From positions 124,001 through 188,000 of the forward strand of contig NZ_FMXK01000006.1 of NCBI RefSeq assembly GCF_900103635.1: a stretch of 64,000 nucleotides of DNA. Direction: 5' to 3'. The stretch comes from Butyrivibrio sp. INlla18 (GTDB taxonomy: Bacteria > Bacillota > Clostridia > Lachnospirales > Lachnospiraceae). Position 1 is the first letter of the stretch. Each line of letters begins with the position of its first letter. Shown here piece by piece: positions 19,001-29,602 of the stretch. Below the pieces are notes generated by a model, which made no database searches, was not told where the DNA came from, and saw only the letters and a list, made by a program, of their open reading frames with translations. The position numbers and the translations under genes are program-made.

Positions 19001-19504
19001 ATGCGTAAAAAGGTATTTCAGCTTTTAGTTGATAACAATCCTGGTACACTTTCAAGAATTTCAGGTTTGTTTTCACGAAGAGGCTACAACATTGAGAGCA
19101 TAACAGCAGGAACTACCGCTGATCCTAGATTCACACGTATCACTATCGTTGCATCTGGAGACGATGTGATCCTTGATCAGATTGAGAAGCAGGTATCCAA
19201 GCTGGTTGACGTAAGGGATATTCATGAACTTCTGCCCGAGGACAGTGTTTATAGAGAGCTTGCCCTTGTTAAGGTTAGAGCAGAAGCTGATCAGAGACAG
19301 AGCATACTTGCTACTGCTGATATTTTCAGAGGCAATATCATTGATGTAAGTCCAGATTCACTCATCATCGAGATAACAGGTAATCAGTCAAAGATTGACG
19401 CCTTCTTAAAGCTTCTTGAAGGCTACGAGATCCTCGAGCTTGCTCGTACAGGTATTGCAGGTCTTGGAAGAGGAACAGATAAAGTCATCTATCTAGATGA
19501 GTAA
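19001..19504 (+). CDS. ilvH: Acetolactate synthase small (regulatory) subunit, copy 2
   Basis: 167 residues with the ACT domain ([27 protein letters not shown]) and the C-terminal IlvN domain (RELALVKVRAEADQRQSI, LLEGYEILELARTGIAGLGRG). It is closer to the usual IlvH/IlvN sequence than the copy at 18203. It lies directly ahead of ilvC, with 49 bases between them, and behind the folded leader, so it is probably expressed with ketol-acid reductoisomerase rather than with ilvB. Both copies could bind the same large subunit. Confidence 0.94.
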   Translation: MRKKVFQLLVDNNPGTLSRISGLFSRRGYNIESITAGTTADPRFTRITIVASGDDVILDQIEKQVSKLVDVRDIHELLPEDSVYRELALVKVRAEADQRQSILATADIFRGNIIDVSPDSLIIEITGNQSKIDAFLKLLEGYEILELARTGIAGLGRGTDKVIYLDE

Positions 19505-19541
19505 ATAAAGGGCGGAAATTACGCCCATACCACATTTTTAG

Positions 19542-20582
<1,041 letters not shown>

Positions 20583-20617
20583 TTTGAAAATGTTACAAAT
20601 ATAGACTAATATAGAGA

Positions 20618-20644
20618 GGGTGTCATTTATGATGACACCCTTTT
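20618..20644 (+). terminator. Terminator after ilvC
   Basis: Nine-base perfect stem GGGTGTCAT/ATGACACCC with a five-base loop and a TTTT tail. Confidence 0.85.
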
Positions 20645-20669
20645 ATTATGTGTTTTGTTAAGAGGTATT

Positions 20670-23114
20670 ATGAAAATGTCTGAAGAGAAAAAGTCTGAGA
20701 AAAAGAAGTATTATGTGCCTATAGTGATGTTTTTGAGCGCATTCCTTATGTATGTGCTGGCGGCACTTCCTATTTTTGTTAGGAGAGGTCTGCCTTTCTT
20801 TTACTATGGCGATTATAACGTACAGCAGATACCATTTTATCTTGCTGCCCATAGAGCAGTAGAAAACGGTGATTTTTTCTGGAACTGGAATATTGATCTT
20901 GGTGGTACTATGTTTGGCGACTTTGCCTTTTATCTTTGGGGAAGCCCATTTTTTTGGATCACTATGCTCTTTGATGAGAGTGCGATTCCATATCTTATGC
21001 CATTTCTGATGGCACTTAAATATGCTACAGCTGCTACATGTGCATATCTTTATATTTCACGTTATGTCCACAAATATACCTATGCTATGGTAGGTGGCTA
21101 TCTCTATGCATTTTCCGGCTTTAACGCCTGCAACATCGTATTTAACCACTTTACTGATTCAGTAGCATTTTTCCCATTGTTCCTTATGGCCTTTGAGAAT
21201 CTTATGGCAGTGGATCACAAGGATGAAGAGGGCGCCTTTAAGCTTTCAGGTAAGCCATTTATTCTTTTTGCGCTTATAACTGCATTTATGTCCATAGTTA
21301 ACTATTATTTCTTCTTTGGCCAGGTGTTGTTCCTTGTTATCTATTTCTTTGTAAGATACACACAGGGTAATAACTTTAAGACTATCTGCATGATGTTTAT
21401 TAGAGCCCTTCTTGGTGGCATTACAGGTGTTATGCTTGCTGCATTTTTCCTGTTGCAGGCCTTTGCAGGAATTCAGGGTAACTCTAGACTAGATAATTAC
21501 ATAAATGGCTATGATATCCTTGTTTATCCAAGTGAGAAGCTTTTGTGGGATATCGTAAAGAGCCTTTCTATGCTTCCTGATATCATTGGTAAGGGAACCT
21601 TGTTCTATACAGGAACAGTCAAGAATGCTTCCCTTGCAGCATATATTCCTTTATTTGGTATTTCAGGTGTTGTTGCGTTCTTTTTACTTAACAAAAAGAA
21701 GAGAAACTGGGAAAAGACTATCCTTATCGTATGCGCAGTTATGGCTGTGATCCCGGTATTTAATGCATCTTTTTCCATGTTCAACAGCTCATATTATGCT
21801 AGATGGTTCTACATGCCAATTCTCATCATGTGCCTTATGACAGCACAGGTTGCAGAAAGAGGAAAGTCTCACCAGCTTAAGGTTGGTACTGTTGTTGCAG
21901 TTATCATGTTCCTTTTCTTTGTGGGTGTATATTTCTTCCCATCCAAGAATGATGCGGGCGAAACAGTTTTCTTTAACATGACTGAGAATAGCAAGATCTT
22001 CCTTTTGGATGTTCTCGGAACAGCCATCATGAGCTTTATCCTCCTTATCCTGGTATTTGTAATTCCAAAGAAGATAGGCAAAAAAGACAGATTCCCAATT
22101 ACTATAAGAGATAGGATTGTACTCTTTACAGTTATTGCAAGCTGCATCTTATCAACCTTTATACCACTTCAGAACGGAAGCTCTATCATAAGTGATAAGG
22201 GTAAGATCAAGTGGCAGGAGCAGATGCTCTTTAATAAGACAGTAGTTGATCAAAGTGATTTCTGCAGAGGAGAAGTGGACAGTACCTCCACCAACTATGA
22301 TATGGCTTGGGGAATCCCTTCAATTCATTGCTTCCTTAGTACCGTTCCATCTGAGATCTTTGATTTCCTTCATGGAACACTTGGTATTAACAGAACAGTA
22401 GAGACCACTATCCCTGTTAATAGAGTAGGAGCTAGGGCTATTCTTTCTGCAAGGTACTATATGGAAAATGCCATCATCAGCAAGAACAGGATCTTTAACA
22501 ATGGCGAAGGTACAGACGGCTACGTTTTCCATGATTCGCAGAATGGTTTTGACGTATTTGAAAATAAGAACTTTATCCCAATGGGATTTACCTATGATTA
22601 CTACATAACAGAGTCTGAGTGGGAAGACCTTGATCCTGAAGACCATGACTATGACCTTTCTAGGGCACTTATCATTTCTGATGATGATGCTCTTAAATAC
22701 GGTGATAGCCTTATTATGACTGAGCTTACAGCAGAAGATCTCATAAATGATGAGATGAACTACTATAGATTTGAAAAAGAGTGCGACAATAGAAAAGCTA
22801 CTTCTTGTTCAAGTTTTGTTACAGATACTTACGGCTTTAGTGCTACAACCTCAATACTAAAGGATAACACTTTGGTATTCTTCTCAGTGCCATTTACAGA
22901 GGGCTTTAGCTGCACAGTAGATGGAAAAGAGACAGAGATTGTAAGAGCTGATTATGGTCTTATGGCAATACCAGTATCTGGCGGCGTTCATGAGATCAGA
23001 GTTACCTATACACCAGAAGGGTTCAAAAATGGCGGCACTCTTAGTTTGTTAGCCCTTGTTATTCTCTTGGGTTATGGCATTTGCACATTAAAAATAATCA
23101 AGAAAAACGATTAA
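20670..23114 (+). CDS. YfhO-family polytopic membrane protein
   Basis: 814 residues from the ATG at 20670, behind AGAGG; TTG at 20655 and ATG at 20676 are alternatives. About twelve hydrophobic segments are followed by a large extracytoplasmic part (about 560-780) and one last helix. The signature GDYNVQQIPFYLAAHRA and the WNWNIDLGGTMFGDF segment are typical of the YfhO family (GT-C-like fold). B. subtilis YfhO is linked to glycosylation of lipoteichoic acid, so an envelope glycosyl-transfer role is likely. It sits alone between the ilvC terminator and leuC. Confidence 0.85.
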   Translation: MKMSEEKKSEKKKYYVPIVMFLSAFLMYVLAALPIFVRRGLPFFYYGDYNVQQIPFYLAAHRAVENGDFFWNWNIDLGGTMFGDFAFYLWGSPFFWITMLFDESAIPYLMPFLMALKYATAATCAYLYISRYVHKYTYAMVGGYLYAFSGFNACNIVFNHFTDSVAFFPLFLMAFENLMAVDHKDEEGAFKLSGKPFILFALITAFMSIVNYYFFFGQVLFLVIYFFVRYTQGNNFKTICMMFIRALLGGITGVMLAAFFLLQAFAGIQGNSRLDNYINGYDILVYPSEKLLWDIVKSLSMLPDIIGKGTLFYTGTVKNASLAAYIPLFGISGVVAFFLLNKKKRNWEKTILIVCAVMAVIPVFNASFSMFNSSYYARWFYMPILIMCLMTAQVAERGKSHQLKVGTVVAVIMFLFFVGVYFFPSKNDAGETVFFNMTENSKIFLLDVLGTAIMSFILLILVFVIPKKIGKKDRFPITIRDRIVLFTVIASCILSTFIPLQNGSSIISDKGKIKWQEQMLFNKTVVDQSDFCRGEVDSTSTNYDMAWGIPSIHCFLSTVPSEIFDFLHGTLGINRTVETTIPVNRVGARAILSARYYMENAIISKNRIFNNGEGTDGYVFHDSQNGFDVFENKNFIPMGFTYDYYITESEWEDLDPEDHDYDLSRALIISDDDALKYGDSLIMTELTAEDLINDEMNYYRFEKECDNRKATSCSSFVTDTYGFSATTSILKDNTLVFFSVPFTEGFSCTVDGKETEIVRADYGLMAIPVSGGVHEIRVTYTPEGFKNGGTLSLLALVILLGYGICTLKIIKKND

Positions 23115-23116
23115 AT

Positions 23117-23145
23117 TTGTTATGTGTTTTACTTCCTTTTACTAT
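23117..23145 (+). promoter_or_regulatory. Probable promoter of leuCD
   Basis: TTGTTA (23117-23122) and TACTAT (23140-23145) with a 17-base spacer, 54 bases before the leuC ATG and just after the preceding stop codon. Confidence 0.5.
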
Positions 23146-23199
23146 GTTATATTTACTATATTGTTTTTGATATAAATTAAGGCAAGGAGATATGACAGT

Positions 23200-24471
23200 A
23201 TGAGCGGAATGACCATGAGCCAGAAGATTTTGGCAGCACATGCGGGACTTTCAGAGGTTAAGGCTGGACAGCTTATTGAGGCTGATCTTGATCTTGTCCT
23301 TGGTAATGACATTACAAGCCCTGTAGCTATCAAAGAAATGTCAAAGTTCACAAAAGAGGGAGTATTTGATAAGGACAAGATTGCCCTTGTTCCAGATCAT
23401 TTTGTACCAAACAAAGATATTAAATCTGCTGAGAACTGCAAATGCGTTAGGGAGTTTGCTATTAAGAACAAGATCACTAACTATTTTGAAGTAGGTAAGA
23501 TGGGCATTGAGCATGCTCTTTTACCAGAGCAGGGACTTACAGTTCCAGGAGACCTTATAATCGGTGCAGATTCACACACTTGTACCTACGGCGCTTTGGG
23601 AGCATTTTCTACAGGTATCGGATCTACTGATATGGCTGCTGGAATGGCTACAGGTAAGGCGTGGTTCAAGGTTCCATCAGCTATCAAGTTCAATATTGTA
23701 GGCAAGCCTTCAAAATGGGTAAGTGGTAAGGATGTCATTCTCCATATCATTGGTATGATCGGTGTTGACGGAGCTCTTTATAAGTCAATGGAATTTGTAG
23801 GAGAGGGTATAAAGAACCTTTCTATGGATGACAGATTTACTATTGCCAACATGGCTATCGAAGCTGGCGGCAAGAACGGAATCTTCCCTGTAGACGACAT
23901 TGCTATGGCTTATGTTAAGGAACATGCGCCAAACAAGAAGTTTACAGTATATGAAGCTGATGAGGATGCTGAGTATGATGAGGAGTACACAATTGACCTT
24001 AGCAGTTTAAAGCCAACTGTTGCGTTCCCACATCTTCCAGAGAATACTCATACCTTTGATGATATAAAAGATATCAAGATAGATCAGGTAGTAATTGGAT
24101 CTTGCACAAACGGCAGAATTGATGACCTTAGAATAGCTGCGGAGGTCCTTGCTGGTCATCACGTAGCAGAAGGAATCAGATGTATCGTGATCCCTGCTAC
24201 TCAGAAGATCTATCTGACAGCAATGGAAGAGGGACTTTTAAAGACCTTTGTAGAAGCCGGAGCTATCGTATCAACTCCAACCTGCGGACCATGTCTTGGC
24301 GGATATATGGGAGTTCTTGCATCAGGTGAAAGATGCGTTTCTACTACAAACAGAAACTTTGTAGGAAGAATGGGAGCTATTGATTCTGAGATTTATCTTG
24401 CTTCCCCTGCTGTTGCAGCGGCAAGCGCAGTAACAGGCAAAATATCACAGCCATCAGAGCTGGGACTTTAA
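23200..24471 (+). CDS. leuC: 3-isopropylmalate dehydratase large subunit
   Basis: 423 residues, the compact archaeal/clostridial-type LeuC. Iron-sulfur cluster cysteines are in IGSCTNGR and [10 protein letters not shown], and [18 protein letters not shown] is the conserved substrate-binding stretch. With LeuD it isomerises 2-isopropylmalate to 3-isopropylmalate in leucine synthesis. The ATG follows AAGGAG by ten bases. The leuD start lies 18 bases downstream. Confidence 0.95.
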   Translation: MSGMTMSQKILAAHAGLSEVKAGQLIEADLDLVLGNDITSPVAIKEMSKFTKEGVFDKDKIALVPDHFVPNKDIKSAENCKCVREFAIKNKITNYFEVGKMGIEHALLPEQGLTVPGDLIIGADSHTCTYGALGAFSTGIGSTDMAAGMATGKAWFKVPSAIKFNIVGKPSKWVSGKDVILHIIGMIGVDGALYKSMEFVGEGIKNLSMDDRFTIANMAIEAGGKNGIFPVDDIAMAYVKEHAPNKKFTVYEADEDAEYDEEYTIDLSSLKPTVAFPHLPENTHTFDDIKDIKIDQVVIGSCTNGRIDDLRIAAEVLAGHHVAEGIRCIVIPATQKIYLTAMEEGLLKTFVEAGAIVSTPTCGPCLGGYMGVLASGERCVSTTNRNFVGRMGAIDSEIYLASPAVAAASAVTGKISQPSELGL

Positions 24472-24489
24472 TGGAGGAGGAAAGGTAAG

Positions 24490-24978
24490 ATGAAGGCAGC
24501 AAGAGGTACCGTTTTTAAATATGGCGATAACGTTGACACAGATGTGATCATTCCTGCAAGATATCTGAATACCACAGATGGCTCTGAACTAGCAAGGCAC
24601 TGCATGGAAGATATCGATAAAGACTTTGCTAATAAGGTTAAGGCTGGAGATATCATAGTTGCTGACAAAAACTTTGGATGTGGCTCATCTAGAGAACATG
24701 CTCCGCTTGCTATTAAGTGCGCTGGTGTTAGCTGTGTTGTAGCCAAGAGCTTTGCAAGGATCTTTTACAGAAACAGCATCAACATAGGACTTCCTATTAT
24801 CGAGTGCGAGGAAGCTGCTGAGGCTATAAAGGCTGGAGATGTTGTAAACATTGACTTTGACTCAGGCGTAATTACAGATGAGACAACAGGAAAGAGCTTT
24901 AAAGGCCAGGCATTCCCTCCATTTATGCAAAAGATAATAGACTCAGAGGGACTTATAAATTACATAAATCAAAAGTAA
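24490..24978 (+). CDS. leuD: 3-isopropylmalate dehydratase small subunit
   Basis: 162 residues, the swivel domain partner of Leu[16 protein letters not shown] and the cluster-adjacent [15 protein letters not shown] are diagnostic. GGAGGAAAGG precedes the start. leuCD ends in a strong terminator; leuA and leuB are not nearby. Confidence 0.96.
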   Translation: MKAARGTVFKYGDNVDTDVIIPARYLNTTDGSELARHCMEDIDKDFANKVKAGDIIVADKNFGCGSSREHAPLAIKCAGVSCVVAKSFARIFYRNSINIGLPIIECEEAAEAIKAGDVVNIDFDSGVITDETTGKSFKGQAFPPFMQKIIDSEGLINYINQK

Positions 24979-24989
24979 GATAAACTTTT

Positions 24990-25021
24990 CAGGGTGGCAG
25001 AAAAAGCCACCCTGTTTTTTG
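24990..25021 (+). terminator. Terminator after leuCD
   Basis: Nine-base perfect stem CAGGGTGGC/GCCACCCTG, seven-base loop, then a run of seven T. Confidence 0.9.
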
Positions 25022-25121
25022 TTATTCCAAAAACTTAGAATGGTAACTGTTTTTTGGTTGTCGCCTTTAAAAATGTACTGATTTATATTATTATTGTAAG
25101 GGTATGAATACGGAGGACGAT

Positions 25122-26105
25122 ATGAACAGATTATTTTGTGTTATTCCTTGTTATAACGAAGAGGAAGTACTTCATGAAACTGCAAGTAGGCTTGAAGACA
25201 AGATCAGAAGCCTTATTGCAGCAGGTAAGATTGCAGAAGATAGTAGGATCTTATTTGTAAATGATGGATCTAAAGACAAGACTTGGAGCATCATTAGTGA
25301 ACTTCATGAAAAAAGTGAGTTATTCCAGGGAATAAACTTATCTAAAAATATGGGACATCAGAATGCTCTTTTAGCTGGTCTTATGACAGCAAAAGACCTT
25401 TGCGATGCAGCAATATCTCTTGACGCAGATCTTCAGGATGATATCAATGCTATCGATGCGATGGTTGATAAATTCCTTAATGGAGCAGATGTTGTCTATG
25501 GTGTCAGATCCAAAAGAGCTACTGACACATTCTTTAAGAAATTCACAGCAGAATCTTTTTATAAGCTTATGAATGCCCTTGGAGCCAATACTGTCTACAA
25601 CCACGCTGATTACAGACTCATGAGTAGACGTGCCCTTCAGGCACTATCTGAGTTTGGCGAAGTTAACTTATTCCTTAGAGGAATCGTTCCAATGGTTGGC
25701 TTTAACTCAGATGTTGTTTACTACGAGAGAGCAGAGAGATTTGCAGGAGAAAGTAAATATCCTCTTCGCAAGATGCTAAGCTTTGCTATGGAAGGTATCA
25801 CAAGCCTTAGCACCAAGCCTATCAAGATGATCACAGGCCTTGGCGTTAGCATCTTCCTTGTGAGCATCATTGTACTTATCTATTCACTTGTACGACATTT
25901 TACAGGTCATACGATTCCTGGATGGACTACAACAGTTCTTTCTGTTTGGGCTATTGGCGGACTTATTATGATCTCCCTTGGCGTAATTGGTGAGTACATT
26001 GGCAAGATCTACCTTGAGACCAAGAATAGACCTCGCTTTATCATCAGAGATTATATCGGTGATGAAGAGGATGTTGAGATCGCAAATTATACATACAAAA
26101 GATAA
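25122..26105 (+). CDS. GT2 family glycosyltransferase (GtrB/DPM1-like)
   Basis: 327 residues from the ATG at 25122, five bases behind GGAGG; the in-frame ATG at 25104 lies ahead of that site. The catalytic GT-A domain shows CVIPCYNEEEV, FVNDGSKDKTW and SLDADLQDD, the last carrying the metal-binding acidic pair. Two C-terminal membrane helices (about 230-300) match the GtrB/polyprenyl-phosphate glycosyltransferase subfamily, which loads a sugar onto undecaprenyl phosphate. Sugar specificity is not readable. The Mrp gene follows 25 bases later. Confidence 0.9.
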   Translation: MNRLFCVIPCYNEEEVLHETASRLEDKIRSLIAAGKIAEDSRILFVNDGSKDKTWSIISELHEKSELFQGINLSKNMGHQNALLAGLMTAKDLCDAAISLDADLQDDINAIDAMVDKFLNGADVVYGVRSKRATDTFFKKFTAESFYKLMNALGANTVYNHADYRLMSRRALQALSEFGEVNLFLRGIVPMVGFNSDVVYYERAERFAGESKYPLRKMLSFAMEGITSLSTKPIKMITGLGVSIFLVSIIVLIYSLVRHFTGHTIPGWTTTVLSVWAIGGLIMISLGVIGEYIGKIYLETKNRPRFIIRDYIGDEEDVEIANYTYKR

Positions 26106-26130
26106 ATACAGATAGGAGTTTTTACTTAAA

Positions 26131-26949
26131 ATGGCAAACGGACACGGCAAGAAACCAGAAGACTTTAAGAAACAGATGGAGGAGAATTTTAAAGTTGCTC
26201 CTGGCGCTAATACACATGTAAAGAAAGTTATCGGAATCGTAAGTGGTAAGGGCGGCGTTGGAAAGAGCCTTGTTACAGGTCTTTCAGCTACTTACATGAA
26301 TAGAAAGGGCTACAAGACAGCAATCATGGATGCTGATATTACAGGTCCTTCAATTCCTAAGATGTTTGGAATCGGCAAATTAAACGTTGCTGATGAAAAT
26401 GGTCTTATTCCTGCAGTAACAGAGCATGGTACCAAGGTTATGTCTCTTAATATGCTCATGGATCATGAGACTGATCCTGTTATCTGGAGAGGTCCAGTTA
26501 TAGCAGGTATTGTTAAACAGTTCTGGTCAGATGTTAACTGGGGCGATGTGGACTTTATGTTTGTAGATATGCCTCCTGGAACAGGAGATGTGCCTCTTAC
26601 AGTTTTCCAGTCTCTTCCTGTTGATGGAATCATTGTTGTATCAACTCCTCAGGAGCTTGTTAACATGATCGTAGAGAAGGCTGTTAACATGGCCAATATG
26701 ATGAATATTCCAGTTCTCGGTATCGTTGAGAATATGAGCTATATGAAGTGCCCTCACTGCGGAGAGATGCTTAATATCTTTGGTGAGAGCGGTCTTGAAG
26801 CTTATGCAGCTTCTAAGGGACTTAGCGTTCTTGGCAGAATCCCTCTTGATCCAGAGTTTGCATCACTTTGCGACGCAGGCAAGATCGAAGATATGAAGGA
26901 AGATTATCTTGATAGTCTTGTATATATCCTTGAAGGAATGATCGAATAA
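26131..26949 (+). CDS. Mrp/NBP35-type iron-sulfur carrier ATPase
   Basis: 272 residues. The deviant P-loop GIVSGKGGVGKSLVTG, the MDADITGPSIPKMFG switch and FVDMPPGTGDVPLT are typical of ApbC/Mrp. A CxxC pair in MKCPHCGEM binds the bridging iron-sulfur cluster in this family. Such proteins deliver clusters to apo-enzymes; LeuCD, encoded nearby, is an iron-sulfur enzyme but a direct link is only a guess. Unlike some Mrp proteins it has no N-terminal DUF59 domain. Confidence 0.92.
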   Translation: MANGHGKKPEDFKKQMEENFKVAPGANTHVKKVIGIVSGKGGVGKSLVTGLSATYMNRKGYKTAIMDADITGPSIPKMFGIGKLNVADENGLIPAVTEHGTKVMSLNMLMDHETDPVIWRGPVIAGIVKQFWSDVNWGDVDFMFVDMPPGTGDVPLTVFQSLPVDGIIVVSTPQELVNMIVEKAVNMANMMNIPVLGIVENMSYMKCPHCGEMLNIFGESGLEAYAASKGLSVLGRIPLDPEFASLCDAGKIEDMKEDYLDSLVYILEGMIE

Positions 26950-26975
26950 AAACTTATTGTTCGGAGAAAAGTGTT

Positions 26976-28391
26976 ATGAAAATGAAACCAGAGAAAAATC
27001 AAGTAACATGGGGCATTACCATATTTGTATTATGCGTGGCAGTTATGCTGGCATATTCGGTCATATTTCATGGCAAGACTCTGACTAAGAGCTTTACAAA
27101 TATCATAGATGGTCTTTCAGGAATCATCATTGGTATCGTTATTGCCTATATTCTCATCCCTTTACTTGAGGGCATTGAGGAAAAGATACTTTATCCTTTA
27201 TTCAAGCTTTGTGGCAAGGAAGTATCTGTTTTTGATAAAAAAGACAAGAAGGCAAGAGGAACTATCAGAAAGATAGCAGTTCTTTTGACTATGATCATAT
27301 TCCTTTTTATCGTTTATGGACTCTTTAGGGTCATCATTCCTCAGCTCATAGACAGTATCAAAGAGATCGCAACAAACCTGCCTATCTATATTAGAAATAT
27401 GGATGAGTATTCTAATATGTTCCTTAGTAACAATCCAGATCTTCAAAAGATCATTGATTCACAGCTGGATCAATACTATGAGAACTTAAGTGAGTTTATG
27501 ACCAAGAAGCTCCTTCCTATGCTTCCTTCAGCTGATACTATGGTGAAGTTTGCATCAAAGAGCCTTCTTTCAATTATTGGAGGCGTTCTTGATATAGTTG
27601 TCGGAGTTTTTGTTGCTATCTACGTCCTTAATTCCAAGGAACGTTTTTCAACAATTGGCAAAAAGATGGCTTATGCTACATTCAGAGAAGATTTTGCAAA
27701 CGAGCTTATTGGCGGCTTCCGCTTTGCAAACAACACCTTTGAGAGCTTTATTGGTGGTAAGCTTATCGATTCACTTATCATCGGTGTTATCTGCTATATA
27801 GGTTGTGCATTTGCACTTCATATTGACTATCCTGTACTTATTTCTGTGATAGTTGGTGTGACCAATATCATTCCATTCTTTGGTCCATACATCGGTGGAA
27901 TAGCAGGCGCATTATTACTTGTCTTGATCGATCCTATCCAGGCCCTTGTATTCCTTATCTTTGTCATTATCCTTCAGCAGCTTGATGGCAATATCTTGGG
28001 ACCAAGGATCCTTGGAAGCTCAACAGGTCTTTCAAGCTTTTGGGTTATCTTCTCGATTACCTTATTTGGTAAGCTTTTGGGAATAGTAGGTTGGCTCATA
28101 GGTGTTCCTATCTTTGCTGTATTCTATGCACTGATCGCCAAGATCACTAACGTGCTTCTTGAAAAGAAGAACTTAAGTACCGCTACACAGGATTACTATG
28201 ATCTTGCTTATATTGAAGATGGTGAAAAGAAATCCCTTAGCGACAAGAACAATAACAAGTTCAACGCCAGCAAGGAAGCAGATACTTTCAATAAGATCTT
28301 TAATTTTGAAGGCATCAAAGAAAAACTAGGAGAAAAAAGATCAAGAAAAGAAGATAAAAAATCTGAAAAAAAGGATAATGATAACGCTTGA
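26976..28391 (+). CDS. AI-2E family (PerM/YhhT-like) membrane protein
   Basis: 471 residues with about eight membrane helices. A gap between helix pairs contains an external helical stretch (about 130-190), and the family-typical GVTNIIPFFGPYIGGI and DGNILGPRILG motifs appear in the second half. Members act as exporters or antiporters of diverse small molecules. Residues about 400-471 form a charged cytoplasmic tail ending in a lysine-rich stretch. The gene follows mrp by 26 bases. Confidence 0.87.
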   Translation: MKMKPEKNQVTWGITIFVLCVAVMLAYSVIFHGKTLTKSFTNIIDGLSGIIIGIVIAYILIPLLEGIEEKILYPLFKLCGKEVSVFDKKDKKARGTIRKIAVLLTMIIFLFIVYGLFRVIIPQLIDSIKEIATNLPIYIRNMDEYSNMFLSNNPDLQKIIDSQLDQYYENLSEFMTKKLLPMLPSADTMVKFASKSLLSIIGGVLDIVVGVFVAIYVLNSKERFSTIGKKMAYATFREDFANELIGGFRFANNTFESFIGGKLIDSLIIGVICYIGCAFALHIDYPVLISVIVGVTNIIPFFGPYIGGIAGALLLVLIDPIQALVFLIFVIILQQLDGNILGPRILGSSTGLSSFWVIFSITLFGKLLGIVGWLIGVPIFAVFYALIAKITNVLLEKKNLSTATQDYYDLAYIEDGEKKSLSDKNNNKFNASKEADTFNKIFNFEGIKEKLGEKRSRKEDKKSEKKDNDNA

Positions 28392-28415
28392 CGGCTGAAA
28401 TCAAAGGTCTATAAT
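28388..28415 (+). promoter_or_regulatory. Promoter of ilvE
   Basis: TTGACG (28388-28393) and TATAAT (28410-28415) separated by 16 bases; the -35 box overlaps the stop codon of the preceding permease gene. Confidence 0.75.
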
Positions 28416-28464
28416 GTTATTTGTTATCGCTTTGGCGTGTTAAAGTTTGGAAGGGGATGAAGAA

Positions 28465-29496
28465 ATGAGTAAGAAGAATTTAGACTGGGCAAATATTGGA
28501 TTCAGCTATATGGTAGCTGATAAGAGATTTGTATCTAACTATAAAGATGGAAAGTGGGATGACGGTGTCATTACAGAGAATTCCATGGTCACACTTTCAG
28601 AAGATGCTGGTGTTCTTCATTACGCACAGGAATGTTTCGAAGGACTTAAGGCATATGAGACAGAAGATGGTAAGATCGTAACCTTCAGACCTGACCTGAA
28701 CGCAGCTAGAATGGAAGATTCTGCTAAGAGACTTGAGATGCCTCCATTCCCAGCTGAGAGATTTATCAAAGCTGTAGAAGAAGTTGTAGCAGCCAATAAA
28801 GATTGGGTTCCACCTTTCGGAAGTGGAGCAACTCTTTACATCAGACCTGTTATGTTCGCTACAGGAAATGTTATCGGTGTTAAGCCTGCTGATGAATATC
28901 AGTTCAGAATTTTCGTAACACCTGTTGGACCTTACTTCAAGGGCGGTGCTAAGCCTATCGTTGTTAAGATAAGTGACTTTGACAGAGCAGCACCTCATGG
29001 AACAGGTAACATTAAGGCTGGTCTTAACTATGCTATGAGCCTTCATGCTATCGTTACTGCTCATGAAGAGGGATTTGCTGAGAACGTTTATCTTGATGCT
29101 GAGTCAAGAACATATATCGAGGAGACTGGTGGAGCTAACATCATCTTCGTTACAAAGGAAGGCGGACTTGTAGTTCCTAAGTCACACACAGATTCAATTC
29201 TTCCATCAATCACAAGAAGATCTATCGTTTATGTAGCAAGAGAGATCCTTGGACTTGATGTAGAGGAGAGACCTGTTAAGCTTTCAGAGGTTGAGAACTT
29301 TGCAGAGATGGGACTTTGCGGAACAGCTGCAGTTATCAGTCCTGTTGGTAAGATCAATGATCATGGCAAAGAGATCTGCTTCCCTAGTGGAATGGATGAG
29401 ATGGGACCAGTTATCAAGAAGCTCTATGATACTCTCACAGGTATCCAGATGGGTAAGGTTCCTGCTCCAGAGGGATGGATCCACGTTATCGAATAA
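28465..29496 (+). CDS. ilvE: Branched-chain amino acid aminotransferase
   Basis: 343 residues from the ATG at 28465, eight bases after AAGGGG; an in-frame TTG at 28447 would precede that site. It is a fold-type IV PLP enzyme. The PLP lysine lies in HGTGNIKAGLNYAMS, and YIEETGGANIIFV and the phosphate-contact SITRRSI follow in order. It performs the last step of Leu, Ile and Val synthesis and the first of their breakdown. It is in its own unit between a promoter and a terminator. Confidence 0.95.
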   Translation: MSKKNLDWANIGFSYMVADKRFVSNYKDGKWDDGVITENSMVTLSEDAGVLHYAQECFEGLKAYETEDGKIVTFRPDLNAARMEDSAKRLEMPPFPAERFIKAVEEVVAANKDWVPPFGSGATLYIRPVMFATGNVIGVKPADEYQFRIFVTPVGPYFKGGAKPIVVKISDFDRAAPHGTGNIKAGLNYAMSLHAIVTAHEEGFAENVYLDAESRTYIEETGGANIIFVTKEGGLVVPKSHTDSILPSITRRSIVYVAREILGLDVEERPVKLSEVENFAEMGLCGTAAVISPVGKINDHGKEICFPSGMDEMGPVIKKLYDTLTGIQMGKVPAPEGWIHVIE

Positions 29497-29511
29497 TTTG
29501 TTAGTTCATTT

Positions 29512-29546
29512 GAGGGCAAAAGATTTTTTCTTTTGCCCTCTTTTTT
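29512..29546 (+). terminator. Terminator after ilvE
   Basis: Twelve-base perfect stem GAGGGCAAAAGA/TCTTTTGCCCTC, five-base loop, run of six T. Confidence 0.93.
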
Positions 29547-29558
29547 ATACATTCAATG

Positions 29559-29567
29559 TGGTAGAAT
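29559..29567 (+). promoter_or_regulatory. Extended -10 promoter of ruvAB
   Basis: TGG directly before TAGAAT (29562-29567) makes an extended -10 element just after the ilvE terminator and 35 bases before the ruvA start; no good -35 box is seen. Confidence 0.45.
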
Positions 29568-29602
29568 ATAAGGAGTTTAGGAGAAAGCGGGGAGATTTTG
29601 GC

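Noticed and set aside
29291-29602. N-terminal extension of ruvA by about 104 codons
   Set aside because: It would overlap ilvE and cross a strong terminator; RuvA family length and a GGGGAG site fix the start at 29603.
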